DNA of 64,000 nucleotides, taken from contig OX393582.1 of the NCBI GenBank assembly GCA_947652605.1, forward strand, positions 17,012,544-17,076,543, read 5' to 3'. Every line of letters starts with the position of its first letter. Positions within the stretch are counted from its first letter, which is position 1. The translations under genes were made by a program, and so were the position numbers. The notes under the pieces are model-generated. The model saw nothing but the letters and a program-made list of their open reading frames with translations, was not told the origin of the DNA and made no database searches. Source of the stretch: Elmis aenea (taxonomy: Eukaryota > Arthropoda > Insecta > Coleoptera > Elmidae). This document shows, piece by piece, positions 44,834 to 56,147 of the stretch.

Positions 44834-45425
44834 CTATTGCCGCTTCTCGCATCCTAATCGCCATTTATCCTTATCGTTCCAGTCATCTTCTCGTAAACCT
44901 CTCTTTTTCATTTCCTCATCTATGCTGTTTTTCCACATCTTCCGTGGTCTCCCTCGTTTATTTCTTTGTGCTGGAGTCCAGTTCCATACTTTTATTGGTA
45001 TTCTTTCTTCCTTCATTCTGCGCAGATGTCCGTACCATCGTAACTGTTTTTCATTTATATGATCGATAATAGTGCCTTTTATTTTCATTTTATCTCTGAT
45101 GTCCTCATTTCTAACGTGATCGTACAAGGATAGGCCGCAGCATCTTCTCCAATATGCCATCTCGGCCGAGAGTAGTCTTTGATTCATTTATTTGTCCCTT
45201 ACCCATATCTCTGCCCCATATGTCAATACTGGTTCTATTATCGTTTTAAATATATTTATTTTTGTTTTTCTAGTTAGGTTTTTATTCCACAAGATTGGAT
45301 GTAATGTTTTTATCATATTCTTTCCTCTGCCTATTTTCTTCATTATGTCCTTGTCGTCTCTTCCATCTTCGCATATTGTTACTCCCAGATATTCGTACTG
45401 ACTAACGTTTTTTTTGTATACATTA
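44834..45425 (-). pseudogene. RTE-type element C-terminal relic
   Basis: Minus frame: MAYWRRCCGLSLYDHVRNED, IKGTIIDHINEKQLRWYGHL, RRMKEERIPIKVWNWTP, RGRPRKMWKN and LREDDWNDKDKWRLGCEKR. This is the conserved C-terminal end of an insect RTE-like ORF downstream of the reverse transcriptase, 117 residues long without a stop. Earlier parts extend to about 45425 in broken frames. It differs from the relic at 33665-34420, so it is another subfamily. Confidence 0.8.
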
Positions 45426-45830
45426 TTAAAATTTGCCGCATGGCCTTAAAACTAATTTTAAGATTAAAAAAATTAATAAAAACTCACAGGACTGTAAACG
45501 TTGGCGGTTTAAAAAATAATCTCAAGAGTAAAGGGCCCTAATTATAAGATTTAAAGAAATTGAATAAAAAGTTATTTGTTTGAATTCTGAACCACTTTTT
45601 CTTGTGAACTATTTTCAACTCTAAAAATAAGGCAATCTCGAGAATATTTCTAAAATCGCTAAAATCTAGTATCATCTGAATTTTTATAAAACATTTTTCA
45701 TCTTAAAGTTAGTTTTATGCAATGCACCAACTTTTATCAAAAATACCATTTTCTGAGAAATCTATAACAAAAAAACTTCCATTTGTTGCACACTTTCTGA
45801 ACGGCCCCGTACAACCCTAATTTAATTTGT
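45426..45830. other. Unassigned spacer
   Basis: AT-rich; no coding frame. Confidence 0.4.
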
Positions 45831-45837
45831 TTTGTCA

Positions 45838-48322
45838 ATTTCCCCGATTTATTCTATTGGAATTGTATATAGATCTCCACTCGTGGAGTATAAATACTTT
45901 TGTAATATATTAGATGATTCTATAAACATGGTTAACATGACATCAAAAGTGGTATGTCTGGGAGATTTTAACATAGATTTCTTAAAACCAGATGACACTT
46001 GTACTTTATATTTAGCTGATCTCGTTGAACAGCACGATTTAAAACAAATTATAACAGCTCCTACACGGGTAACCTTACAATCAGCAAGTATGATTGACCT
46101 TGCCTTTTTGTCTAAAAACATATCTGTAGTTGATCATGGGACATTGAACGTAAGTTTTTCGGATCACGAGTTAATATACGTTAATTTATCTTATGCCAAG
46201 TCTGCTGCTATTCCAATCTTCAGGACTGTTAGAAACTTTCGTAATTTTGATGACAATGCTTTTTATAACCATCTTATCTCTTTGCCGTTACATGAGTTAT
46301 ACGGATTAAACAATGTTAATGAAAAAGTTGCATTTCTCACTGACTACATCAACAATATTTTTAATATTTATGCACCCCTTAGAAGCATAAGAATCACAAA
46401 GCCCCCTGCTTCATGGTTAACAGATAATATTAGACTTCTTATATCTATTCGAGATAAAACCATGAAAAAATTCAAAAGAACTAAAAATCCAAGAGACTTC
46501 GAGTATTATAAATCACTACGTAACTTTACAAACTGAGCTTTAATACGCGAAAAATCGGCTTATTTCGAGAGCAATTGCAAAAATTATAAACTATGGAACA
46601 ACTTGAACTTACTTAATATCAAAACTCCTAAGCAGAGGACATTACCCTCACATCCACAAAATGTTGATGCAATCAATAATTACTTAATCGATTGTATACA
46701 AAAAAATCCTGATGGGCACAGCCAAATCATCAACTTTTATAATAACAATTTTAAATTAAACTTTCAATCTCAAAATTTATTCTCTTTTAAAACTGTCGAC
46801 ACAACTGATGTGCTTGAATCCATAAACTCAATCAAATCAGCATCACTGGGATCAGATGAAATTGGAATTCGGATGCTTAGATTGTGTTGTCCAACAATAA
46901 TACCATGCGTCACCAACATTCTTAATTCGTGTTTTATTGACCAACAATTTCCAGCCTCCTGGAAAAATGCTCTTGTTATACCCTTACCAAAAATCAGCAA
47001 TCCTGTAGAATACAAAGATCTGAGACCCATAAGTTCACTATCAACTCTATCTAAGGTCTTAGAAAAACTTATGCATAAACAAATAAAAACACATCTTGAA
47101 CAACATAGTATTTTACGTTTTTCAATCCGGCTTCAGAAGTAAATACAGTTGCACTACTGCTCTGTTAAACCTTACCGATGACCTTATAAGAGCCGCAGAT
47201 GAAGGAAAGCTGACTTTGGTTGTGTTTCTGGATTTTAGCAAGGCATTCGATACGATCAAGCATTCAGTATTGTATTCTTTGTTACACTTTATTGGTTTCG
47301 ATAATCCAGCCATTCAATTAATAAAAAGTTATTTATCATTTCGTAGTCAGCAGGTTGTATATGATGGCAAAATATCAGATGTAAGATTTACTAACTGTGG
47401 CGTCCCACAAGGGTCCATTCTGGGACCCCTGTTGTTCATTATTTACACCTGTCAATTGCCACTATGCTTGAACTTCACCAAATATGTGATGTATGCTGAT
47501 GACACTCATATTTACATCAGTTTTAAAAAAGAATTTTTAGTTGATACTGTTTATAAAGTAAACAAAGACCTTCAATCAATTTATGAATATTCGCAGGAAC
47601 ACCACCTTTTTCTTAATGCCGCTAAGTCTGCGTGGATGCTGTTTGGTAATCAGAAAGTTGTTTCGGAAATAAACAACGCGATAGCTATTAAAGTTAATGG
47701 TGTCAATGTACCATTTGTCGAATCTTTCAAAACTCTGGGGCTCACCTTGGATAATTCTTTTAGATACAGAAATCATGTATCAAAATGCATACAAAAAGCA
47801 TACCTAAATTTAAAACTTTTATATCCTCACCGAAGCTATCTTAATACTTATGTAAAAAAAATGTTATGCGACGCAATGGTACTCTCACATTTCAATTACG
47901 CGGCACCAGTTTATGGCCACTGCTTAGATTACGATACTAAATGTAAAATTCAAAGGGTTCAAAACAGTTCTTTTAGATTTGTTTATGGCATAAGAAAATT
48001 TCAAAAAATTTCCCTTAAATTTAAGTTATTGGGATGGGTCAATATGCAAAATAAACGTATCCTACAAAGCGTCACTCTGTACCATAATTTATTTCTGTCT
48101 AAAGCTCCTAAATATTTACTAAACAAAATTACCTTCAGAACTGATGTCCACAACTTGAACGTCAGGAATAGGGGTCGTATCAGTCCACCACAACACAAAA
48201 CTAAGTTCTTTGAACGATCATTTTCTTTTAATATTTACAAATTATACAACTCTATTCCGGACAGTTTGAAAATCTGTGACTCAAAGTCCTTTAAGAGAAA
48301 GGTTTTACCGTATTGTGGCTGA
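45838..48322 (+). pseudogene. CR1/L2-like non-LTR element: endonuclease plus reverse transcriptase
   Basis: Three frames cover one ORF. 45838-46536 is the C-terminal part of an AP endonuclease: SIGIVYRSP, VVCLGDFNIDFL, PTRVTLQSASMIDLAFL, FSDHELIYV, with the GDFN and SDH catalytic motifs. A TGA at 46534 interrupts it. 46540-47142 is the linker and fingers (SDEIGIRMLRL, NALVIPLPK, LRPISSLSTLSKVLEK). A frameshift near 47115 leads to 47120-48322: QSGFRSKYSCTTALLNLTDD, VVFLDFSKAFDTIKHSVLYS, CGVPQGSILGPLLFIIYTC, MYADDTHIYI with catalytic DD, thumb and C-terminus. Only one stop and one frameshift separate it from an open frame. It is truncated before the endonuclease N-terminus. The gag-like ORF1 is absent. 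Confidence 0.9.
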
Positions 48323-48690
48323 GGGCAGGCTATTATTGTAGTAATATTTTTTTTTTTTTTTAAATCAGATTTTGTTGAATCAGATTTGCAAGTTTTGGCA
48401 GTTAACATGTGGATGGGTTGTTTTTGGAAATATTATTTTGTCTTCTACATTATAAATGTTGCCTCATATTTATATTCATATTTTTATTATTTTTATTATT
48501 ATAAGTTTTATTTTGAATGTACCTTCAAACAAGGTTGAGTGGAAGAGCAATCCATTGTTCTAGACAATGGATTGAACTACGCCTTGCGGTTGCCATATAA
48601 CATATATGTAATAATATTGTTGTACTGTTTGTTTGTTTGTTTCTTATGGCAATAAAGACATTATTATTATTATTATTATTATTATTTGGT
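48323..48690 (+). mobile_element. 3' UTR and ATT tail of the CR1/L2-like element
   Basis: Non-coding sequence with a palindromic stretch near 48545-48575 (GCAATCCATTGTTCTAG, CTAGACAATGGATTG), then AATAAAGACATT and about eight ATT units at 48662-48687. The same type of tail closes the element at 25469-26980, supporting a shared group. Confidence 0.8.
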
Positions 48691-50570
48691 GTTAGTATAA
48701 AGCCCCGGTTTATCAAAAACATGAACCAATTTCTATTTTCTACTTTCAGTAAGTAATTTTTTTTATTTCTTTAATAGTATGTTAATATTAAAGCTAAAAG
48801 TAGGAGCATATAACAAAATCTGCGTAATAAAAAAATTACAAAGCAAATAAATTCCACTTCCATTTGGACCAAGCAGTAACTTATTCCTGCTAATTTTACA
48901 TTTATTTATAACTAAATTGTAAAATTATGCCAAGAAAGTGCATCATAAACACCAATCTTCATTTTCTAATAAATTGAACTTCTGATTACGCTTCTCGAAG
49001 AATAATAATTTTAATTTTATTCTTCTTAGCTAGCATAAATCCTGCAGCGCATCCATGGCTCGACGCTTTATAGCTCCTGTGGGTCTTGAAATCGAGTGCA
49101 TCGCACACATTCATCACTCCTTTCAGCCAGCGCTGATTATCTGTTACCAAAATCATAATTCGAAGTAGAATGAATCCATTACCAGTAAAAACGAAAGCAG
49201 CAGACTATCTGCATCCCAAATCGGGGCAGTTTTATTTGCATAATGCGCTGAATTTTTTTAATTTAACGTCTATTTGGCGTAATACGTATATTGTTTTAAC
49301 GCTCTCGCTTTTCATTTACTTAAAAAATATTTACAAGAGAACTTTCTCAAGTCGACTAAAGAACAATGCTTTTTAAATGGTTTTTGTGCGAATTCGCTAC
49401 GGGTTAACGTTACTGAAGCGGAAATAAGAGTACTACGCCGGTCTCTTGTGACATCTTTACTGTAAATGAAAGCTTGGTGATAACGTAACGTTTCATTCTC
49501 CTAACTCTAGACGCAATGCGACCATGACTCAAATGCTTGCTGAAAATTTACTACAAATAATAACAGCAAATATAAAACACGTTATATTATCCCTCTTCAC
49601 AATATTTAACTTCGGAATGAAACAAAAGCGCTTTATTGCCAGCAAAAATGTTGTTTTTTAAGTATATTTATAACGACCTCGTTTATTGTGCGAGATAACG
49701 GGTAAATTGCGTTTATAAAGTAAAAAAATAAATCATCAGTACAGTTTTATAATTCTTAAAATTTAAAATATTTAGAGATGGATTAATATCGTTGAGGGTG
49801 TTTGAAATTTAAGATTGGCATGGGTATCTCGCTCGTTATAATAGCTAAAGCATAGGTTTAAATTTGGTAAAGTTGCTAAATACGGTGCTCATTAATATCT
49901 CGTTCGTTTTTAATCGGATAAATTTTTGTTTTCGATTTTGTGAACCGAAATTTAATAACGGTTGGAACCGGTTTTACCTTTTTTTTAAGACGCCAAGTCG
50001 AGGACCTATTTTTTTTACAAAATGCATAACAGAGAACTTTCTAAAGAACGATCGTCAAATGTCAAAAGGACACTGTTGGTAACCCTATTAATACGATGAA
50101 ACCACAATTATTCGATTATTCAGATTATAAATACTTCGTATGTATTAATATGTAAATCAGCATAGTTCGCCTTTAAATAAAAACAAATTTGGGGTGATCA
50201 TTTTGTACTTTTGGTAATAAATGTGATATATAAAATGTTTGTGATGAATTTTAAAGTCCATTTACATTTTAGTTTCTCTTTCTTAGAAATCGTTTTCACC
50301 ATTACGGACGGCATAATTTAGACTAGCGAATCGCCATATTAAATTTACAAAAGTATTACAGACATTTAAGATATAACCTAATCAATTTAGTGTACAACGT
50401 GAAAAATTGTATCACGCAATATAGTAATTTCAATGGTAAAGTTGTACATTATTATAAAACGCGTTTTGACAAAAATCTGTAGTGCCTTGGAATCAACTGT
50501 CAACTGACAACTGTCCATCCTCGCGTATACCGTCACTTTGACAGGAAGTTTATTCTTAATTGTCATTTTT
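48691..50570. other. Unassigned stretch
   Basis: No transposon signature. 49030-49160 and 49390-49530 have higher GC. No known domain occurs in the ORFs at 49170-49376 and 49864-50082. Confidence 0.3.
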
Positions 50571-50574
50571 ATTA

Positions 50575-50690
50575 TTTCTTTGTTTCTTACGGTGTAATAA
50601 TTGATCTAGACCTGTGTACTACGTAAAACAACATTTGAGGGTCGAACAACCTTATAAAGATGATCACAAGACATGATTAAAAATAATATC
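50575..50690 (-). repeat. Dispersed 110-bp repeat, copy C
   Basis: Inverse of copy A: TTCTTACGGTGTAATAATTG, GACCTGTGTACTACGTAAAA and GATGATCACAAGACATGATT. No coding capacity. Confidence 0.75.
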
Positions 50691-50796
50691 ATGTAGGTGT
50701 AAAGAGTGCCCTTCCTTAACAGTGCAAGCCGATGTAAAAAAAATACTAAAAACCTTTGTAAGTTGCTTGATTTTGAAAATAAATACATCAACTCTA

Positions 50797-50938
50797 ATGG
50801 TGCCTTTCCACGTGAGAGTAAACTACTCTCGATAGCAGCGTCGCCAAGGATACAGCCCCTGAGAGTAACTCACGATTGGCTGTATCCTTGGCGACGCTGC
50901 TATCGAGAGTAGTTTACTCTCACGTGGAAAGGCACCAT
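50797..50938. mobile_element. Perfect palindromic MITE
   Basis: Two 61-bp arms (50797-50857 and 50878-50938) are exact inverse copies around a 20-bp loop, with ends ATGGTGCCTTTCCACGTG and its inverse. TA borders both sides; if the outermost A/T pairs are excluded, the flanks are TAA and TTA. Perfect identity of the arms implies a recent insertion or a very young family. PIF/Harbinger or Tc1/mariner origin cannot be decided. Confidence 0.85.
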
Positions 50939-50999
50939 TACACATTTGGCATGGAAAAAATATGAGGAATTTCATCAGATTATGGCCAACTATGTGTAT

Positions 51000-51332
51000 A
51001 GCTTCTATTAAAAAAAAAAAGGAAATTTTGTGTCATAACTTTTGGACGGTGAGCTTAGTGCCATCAAATTCTACATAAAAATATCTAAAAAATAATCTTC
51101 ATACATTTTTTCAATATTTACAACAATAACGGAGTTATAGCACAATATAATAAATTATGACAATAAAAAAGTTTTTTTTCCAATAACTCAAAAATCGGAA
51201 ATGTTACAATATTTTTGAAAACGGTTCTGAGTTTGTCTCAAAAAACTGCACATTTTTGGTAATTTAATCGTTTCTCTATCTTGAATGTCAAGTGAGATGT
51301 AATCCCATCGAATTTGGTCCACGCTGTACACA
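51000..51332 (-). mobile_element. DNA-transposon end (TACAGCGTGGACC)
   Basis: Read inverted from 51332: GTACAGCGTGGACCAAATTC, then a non-coding zone. The same end motif, TTTGGTCCACCCTGTA, lies near 12845. Confidence 0.5.
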
Positions 51333-51429
51333 TATTTTTAAAGTTCCTATCTTTTTTAAATAAAAATGTTTATAAAGCAAAGTCAAACTGTCCCAAGACA
51401 TATTACTCACACTATTTCTTTGGGGGTTA

Positions 51430-51599
51430 CTTTAAAGAAACGATGTACTACACAGGTCTCACAATTGTAGAAAACATGAAAGGAATCATACATTATGCAT
51501 TTGAAAGCGTTGCACCAAATACGCTCTATAATGTATGAGGTGTTATCGCGCGAATCCGAACCTTTATCGATACTCAGGAGCGAAAATTTGAACGTTAAG
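51430..51599 (+). pseudogene. Possible DDE_3 transposase C-terminal tail
   Basis: HYAFESVAPNTLYNV, a stop, then RIRTFIDTQERKFE before a stop resembles the final helices of DDE_3 transposases (xxESIxPxTLxxV...R...CIxxxGxxFEHL). The match is short and has a stop, so this is tentative. Confidence 0.4.
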
Positions 51600-52265
51600 G
51601 TAATCTTTATTGACTTTAAATGATAGAAAATTCGTTCATTTTTAGGAAGCGTTGATCATTTTGCATCATATTATCGCGCAGTGCCTTGGAGAATTTATTT
51701 CCAACGTTTTGCAATTCGCTTTTTTCGCTTACTGGTGAATATTTCGCGGAAAGTGTTCAATGAACTTCGCCGGATTCTGTATAAATGAAAAATTTGCACT
51801 TTCTTTAATTCCCGAGACTAATTTCCGAGCTATCGCGTATTGCAGACGGTGCATTACTGACATATCTTACATTTACCAACCCTTTTTACCTTAAAAAACA
51901 GAAAATAAATTCGCTTACATTATGCTGATTGCCAGTGCCGTAGCTGAAACTATTTTTTGCTATGCAAAAACTAATCAGCATCACCATATTATTATTTTTC
52001 TTAAAAACACACAATTAACAATATTTTTAATATATTTTAAAAACTTAAAATTACATACATTGCAAAATAGGCAATATATTTTCTTAATATTAGAAATTTT
52101 AAAACTATTTTTTAAATTATTGTGTGTCAAAACACCTGATCACCGGAAAAATTCTTGAAGAACTAGCTGAAAAATGTATTGAACTAATTACTTTTAATAT
52201 ACAATGCAACATCGATTATCTTACTTTCCATACCACTGGACAGTATCATAAATATAAGAGGGTAC
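51600..52265. other. Unassigned spacer
   Basis: No gene or element recognised. Confidence 0.4.
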
Positions 52266-52499
52266 AATAGACCGGGTCTAGGTAGACTCGCCACAAAGCA
52301 ATTCACCGACTGCACTTCACCGAATATCAATTCATCGCATACACAATTCACCGCATCTTAAATTTATCGAAAACAAATGGATATACATTCTTGAAATATA
52401 ATAATTAATGATTAGAAAGTAATATATTTAGTTAAAAAATATTTTCAAAGTTTTTTAATATACATAATATTTATTTAATATACATAATATACAAGATAC

Positions 52500-52716
52500 G
52501 ACTAGTACGATATATTATGAGCTATACCCCTAATACAGTTAAGTATGTTATTTTTGTCGTAGTCACCGACAATTCTTCTCAATCTCTGAGCGCAGTCCCT
52601 ATATTTTTTCCTTAATGGTTGAGGTTTGAATCCAGCAACGTATTGTTCTATTCGAACTTCGTTTAGACTGTTTCTTTTTCAAGCGGTTGATAAGTTTCCA
52701 AATATTTAAATGCATC
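52500..52716 (-). pseudogene. MULE transposase C-terminal segment (downstream of hAT)
   Basis: The minus frame gives MHLNIWKLINRLKKKQSKRS, and after a frameshift KYRDCAQRLRRIVGDYD and CIRGIAHN before a stop. It corresponds to the C-terminal region of insect MULE transposases with an associated FLYWCH finger (NIWKFIxxLxxEE...YRDCxxRLRxIVxDY...LRGIAHN). It directly continues the segment at 54446-54635 once the hAT and one copy of its duplication are disregarded. Confidence 0.75.
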
Positions 52717-52724
52717 ACTCCTAC

Positions 52725-54437
52725 CAGTCGCGGCGCGTGACCTAAAAAAGTGGGGGGGCACAACTTATCCATGTATATTAGCTACACTTTATTTTTAAAA
52801 AAATCTGGGTTTACCTTTATAGTGCTTTATAATAAACCACCTTAAGTTAAAAATATAAAATAAGCATTATTTAACAAAAATAATAACTGAAGCTCCAAAA
52901 TATCAAACACTTTATTATAAACCATATTAAGCAACAAAAATAAAATAAGTATTATTTAACAAAAATAATATTTGAAGTTCCAAAATATCAAAAACTATTA
53001 TAAACCATATTAAGTAACAAAAATAAAATAAGTAGATATTATTTAACAAAAATAATTTTTAAAGTTCCAAAATATTAAAAAACTAAGAACAAAGAATAAA
53101 CCCTTCATAATAGTAAAAAACAACAAAATATATCTTTAAAAAAACATCATTCTTCTGTTTTTATCAGCAATAAAATTATTAATTAATTTTTCTAAATGCG
53201 ATTCATTTAAAATCATGTCAGCCACAGTTTCTTGTTCTATAGCCATTAAAGCCAGGCCATTTAATCGTTCGCCCATAGTACTTCTGAGATAGGTTTTTAG
53301 TCTTTTTAATGTGGAAAAAAATCGCTCGGCTGAGGCAGACGACACAGGACAACAAAGAACAATTTCAAAAAGTTCCCACACACAAAATAACATTTGTTTT
53401 AATTCATTGTTTAAAATTTTTTCCGCACATTCCTCAATACTTAATAAATTGTTTGTTTCTGCCAGTAAAATATTTCTATAAGTATATATTTATTTGATTA
53501 ATTAAGGTGTTGTTATCAGTAGTTAACTTGTAAAAATTATTTATAACTTCAATATCGGTGTAATTTATTTCACAATTCAAATCAGTTAAGAGTCGCACAA
53601 TTTTATTAATCATGCCGTAGTCGTTTTCAGAGAATCGCTTTCGCAATTTACCAACAACTTGATCAATTCCTGCATACAGTATATCAACGCGTATTAGATC
53701 TTCGACAGATTGAAATGTAAAATTTTCTTTTCCTCCAAAATCAATTTTGTTTGGAATTTTTCTTTTCCGCGGTAAAGCAAGTTCATTTAGGTCAAATCCC
53801 AAATTTTTGATTTGAGTTCCAATAGATTTCATTTTTTCGAGAAGCGTCTTAAACGCTTTTTCGTTTCTGTAACTAAGTATAGTGGTGACAGTTGCATTAA
53901 ATTTTGGATATACACTGGTTATCAGCAGAGAAGCTGATTAAAGTTCTTTTGATAACGAATCGGTTATATTTAATATGAATTCCAAGACAATTAAAGAAAA
54001 AATAAACTTCTCATCTAATATTAATTTTAGTGCACCACTAGCTTCTGCTGCCACTTTTGGATTATTTGAATCTTCAGATATTGTTTTTAGTGTTTCTACT
54101 ATAGCTGGTAACAAATTAAAAACAGTTTTAACAGCAACCTGTCTTACTGTCCATCTTGTTTTAGAGAGACTCTTTAATGTTCGTATTGTCGTAATGCCCT
54201 TATTGTTAATGTACCCTACCCCAACGCACCAACCAATGTAAAAATCACTAATTGCAAATGCTAAATTGTAAATACGATATACGAATATATGATTTTTATA
54301 CTATATAAAGTTGTGCAGAAAAAAATTTCCTAGTCTTATCTATTAATACTCGTAATTATGTGAAGATTGTGAAGTTTTGATTTGAAAAAAGTGAGGGGTC
54401 CTGGGGCCCCCCAGGCCCCCCCGATGCGCCGCCTATG
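52725..54437 (-). mobile_element. hAT transposon relic with 8-bp TSD
   Basis: Bordered by the identical octamer ACTCCTAC (52717-52724 and 54438-54445). The ends CAGTCGCGGCGCGTGACC and its imperfect inverse GATGCGCCGCCTATG match in the GGCGC core. The 1.7-kb body carries a degenerate hAT transposase on the minus strand. It has inserted into the MULE transposase gene. Confidence 0.88.
53136..54245 (-). pseudogene. hAT transposase relic (ZMYM-like type)
   Basis: Minus strand, in order: LSKTRWTVRQVAVKTVFNLL (about 54170), AAEASGALKLIFNEKFIFSL, a stop, then FEKMKSIGTQ-type frame at 53832, GKLRKRFSENDYGMINKIV, and finally CCPVSSASAERFFSTLKRLK, TYLRSTMGERLNGLALMAIE. The last block is the hAT C-terminal dimerisation region (usual PVTSASxERSFSxLKxIKxYLRSTMxxxRLxxLAL). 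The N-terminal BED or MYM finger and the first catalytic block are absent. The copy has stops at about 53940 and 53480. Similar proteins are often annotated as zinc finger MYM-type 1-like. Confidence 0.82.
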
Positions 54438-54445
54438 ACTCCTAC

Positions 54446-54635
54446 TTGTTCTTCAAACCCACGATGATAGCCCTACGGAATTGTTTGTTTTCGGCAGACC
54501 TTTAGTTGTTCTTTCGTACACATTCCACAGGTCATGGGGGTATTGTGGGGGGGGTCGACGTTGTCTTCTATGGGGACGGCCCACCCACGTGTCTTCAAAA
54601 TAATTAACAATCTCCAGAGCCTCTTGGGGGATCAT
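54446..54635 (-). pseudogene. MULE transposase segment (upstream of hAT)
   Basis: The minus frame reads ALEIVNYFEDTWVGRPHRRQ, YPHDLWNVYERTTKGLPKTN and NSV. A shift then gives the YHRGFEEQVGV-like end at the hAT junction. FEDTWxGRxxR...WNxxxxxxxGLPKTNNxVEGWH is the highly conserved motif after the catalytic domain of insect MULE transposases. The catalytic DDE part is not in the window because the Jockey fragment starts at 54640. Confidence 0.8.
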
Positions 54636-54639
54636 ACAG

Positions 54640-55365
54640 CAGGTTCACAAAATTGTCAACAAAATAAACAAAGACTTAAAAGGGAATAGATACTGTGCGG
54701 TTACCTTCTTTGACATCTTTTAGGCCTTTGAAATGGTTTGGCATTTGGGGCTGCACTACAAACTAAAGAATATGCACTTCCTCGTAAAACAACAATTCGT
54801 ATTCCAATATTAATCCTATCCACTCCGCCACTCCAGTGTACCTCAAGGTAGTGTGCTAGGACCCATATACACAAGTGACCTACCAACAACAAGACTCATG
54901 GCCATTGCAACATTCGCCGATGATACAGCTATACTTGCTCTCATATGGATCCAATATCGACGTCGAGAAACCTTCAGTCCTAGCAAACGTTGAGCTTTTA
55001 AAAAGTGAGATGTATTGGAACATTGTTCGCAAGTCAAGTTATATCTTAAAAACAAGATACTCCTATATTAAGCCATTCTGAAGCCAGAGACGTGTGGAAT
55101 CGAACTATGGGTTACCACTAAACTCCAATATTGTTATTCCAAAACAAAGCCCTTCGCGCCATCGTCAACGCTCCCCGTTACGTGTCCAAAGATGGATGAC
55201 ATCTTTGGACAGCATCCTGCTAGCCTCGGTCAAGGAGGTGATCCAATTTGGTGAAGTGTCGTGAAAGAGTGCACCCAAACGTCCTAGCTTAATCAATTGT
55301 TTGTGCAAAGCAAAGAAGTGCAAAGGCTTAAGAGGTTTACACCATCTGATCTAATAAACTGATTT
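54640..55365 (+). pseudogene. Jockey-like reverse transcriptase relic
   Basis: QQVHKIVNKINKDLKGNRYC, AVTFFDIF, a stop, AFEMVWHLGLHYKL, then SSVPQGSVLGPIYTSDLPTT, IATFADDTAILAL and the closing RLKRFTPSDLI. This covers the palm and C-terminus with large internal deletions in the thumb. It begins exactly where the MULE transposase stops. More decayed than the copy at 3746-5095. Confidence 0.8.
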
Positions 55366-55697
55366 CACTAGATAGTAGATAGACATGATACAAAAACCGT
55401 AGGTTAAAATTTTAGTAGACTGGTTTACTGGTATTTACCCTATACGTGCTATTACTGTTAAATCTAAAGCTTATTGCTCTTGAAAATATCGCATAAAAGG
55501 AAGTTTAAAAAGTATTAAACAGGATAACTCTCTCAAAAATATTATTTAATACGTTGGCGACGAGAAGACCCGCCGGCAATTCATACTGACTTATAATCCT
55601 GGGACGGTGAGACCTGCCGGCGGTCTCACGTTGTCTTTTACTAACTGAAAATGTGCTGTGTGTCGTTCACAGGTTATGCTTTCGTGCTTTCTGATTC
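55366..55697. other. Unassigned spacer
   Basis: Contains two GACGAGAAGACCCGCCGGC / GACGGTGAGACCTGCCGGC-like units near 55557 and 55601, a weak duplication. No gene. Confidence 0.35.
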
Positions 55698-55705
55698 GTC
55701 TATAC

Positions 55706-56047
55706 CAGTGGTCGGCAAACCACAGTTCGTGAGCCACATGCGGCTGTTTGATCCCTTGAGTGTGGCTCTTTCACAAAATACCACGCGCAGGCGCGCACAC
55801 ATACAGTGCGATTGAAACCTCGTGATGACTGCTTTGAAAGACCTGGAGAAGGAAGATATGTAGATTTTTAACACCTGGAATAGTATTCCTGACTCATAAT
55901 CAGCTGAAAAAACTAGCATTTGTTATTCTTTCCTTATTCGGGTCTACATATTCATGCGAACAAACAAAAATTTGGGTCTCAAAAGAAATTTCAATCGTTG
56001 TACTGTTGATATTTGGCTCTGTTGACTAATGAGTTTGCTGAACACTG
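55706..56047. mobile_element. hAT MITE with CAGTGGTCGGCAAACC ends
   Basis: Starts CAGTGGTCGGCAAACC and ends GTTTGCTGAACACTG, bordered by GTCTATAC on both sides (55698-55705, 56048-56055). The inner sequence GTGAGCCACATGCGGCTGTT then GAGTGTGGCTCTT is the characteristic subterminal of a widespread animal hAT family also known in vertebrates. The 342-bp body has no transposase. Confidence 0.87.
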
Positions 56048-56147
56048 GTCTATACAGAAGGCAAATATTAAATAGTGTAAGCTGCGCGCGGGTTTTAAAA
56101 ACACGGTACAAAGTGGTCAGGAGTTTCTTGGTTTTTCGCCCCGTCCC

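Larger units (their letters stand above)
52271..54635 (-). mobile_element. MULE (Mutator-like) element relic, split by a hAT insertion
   Basis: The left end (52271-52400) has GGGTCTAGGTAGACTCGCC and repeated ATTCACCGACTGC / TTCACCGAATATC / ATTCACCGCATC units, like the MITE at 42106-42590. The minus strand then encodes the MULE transposase C-terminus at 52500-52716, interrupted by a hAT at 52725-54437, and continuing at 54446-54635. The other end is lost at 54640, where Jockey sequence begins. Confidence 0.78.
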
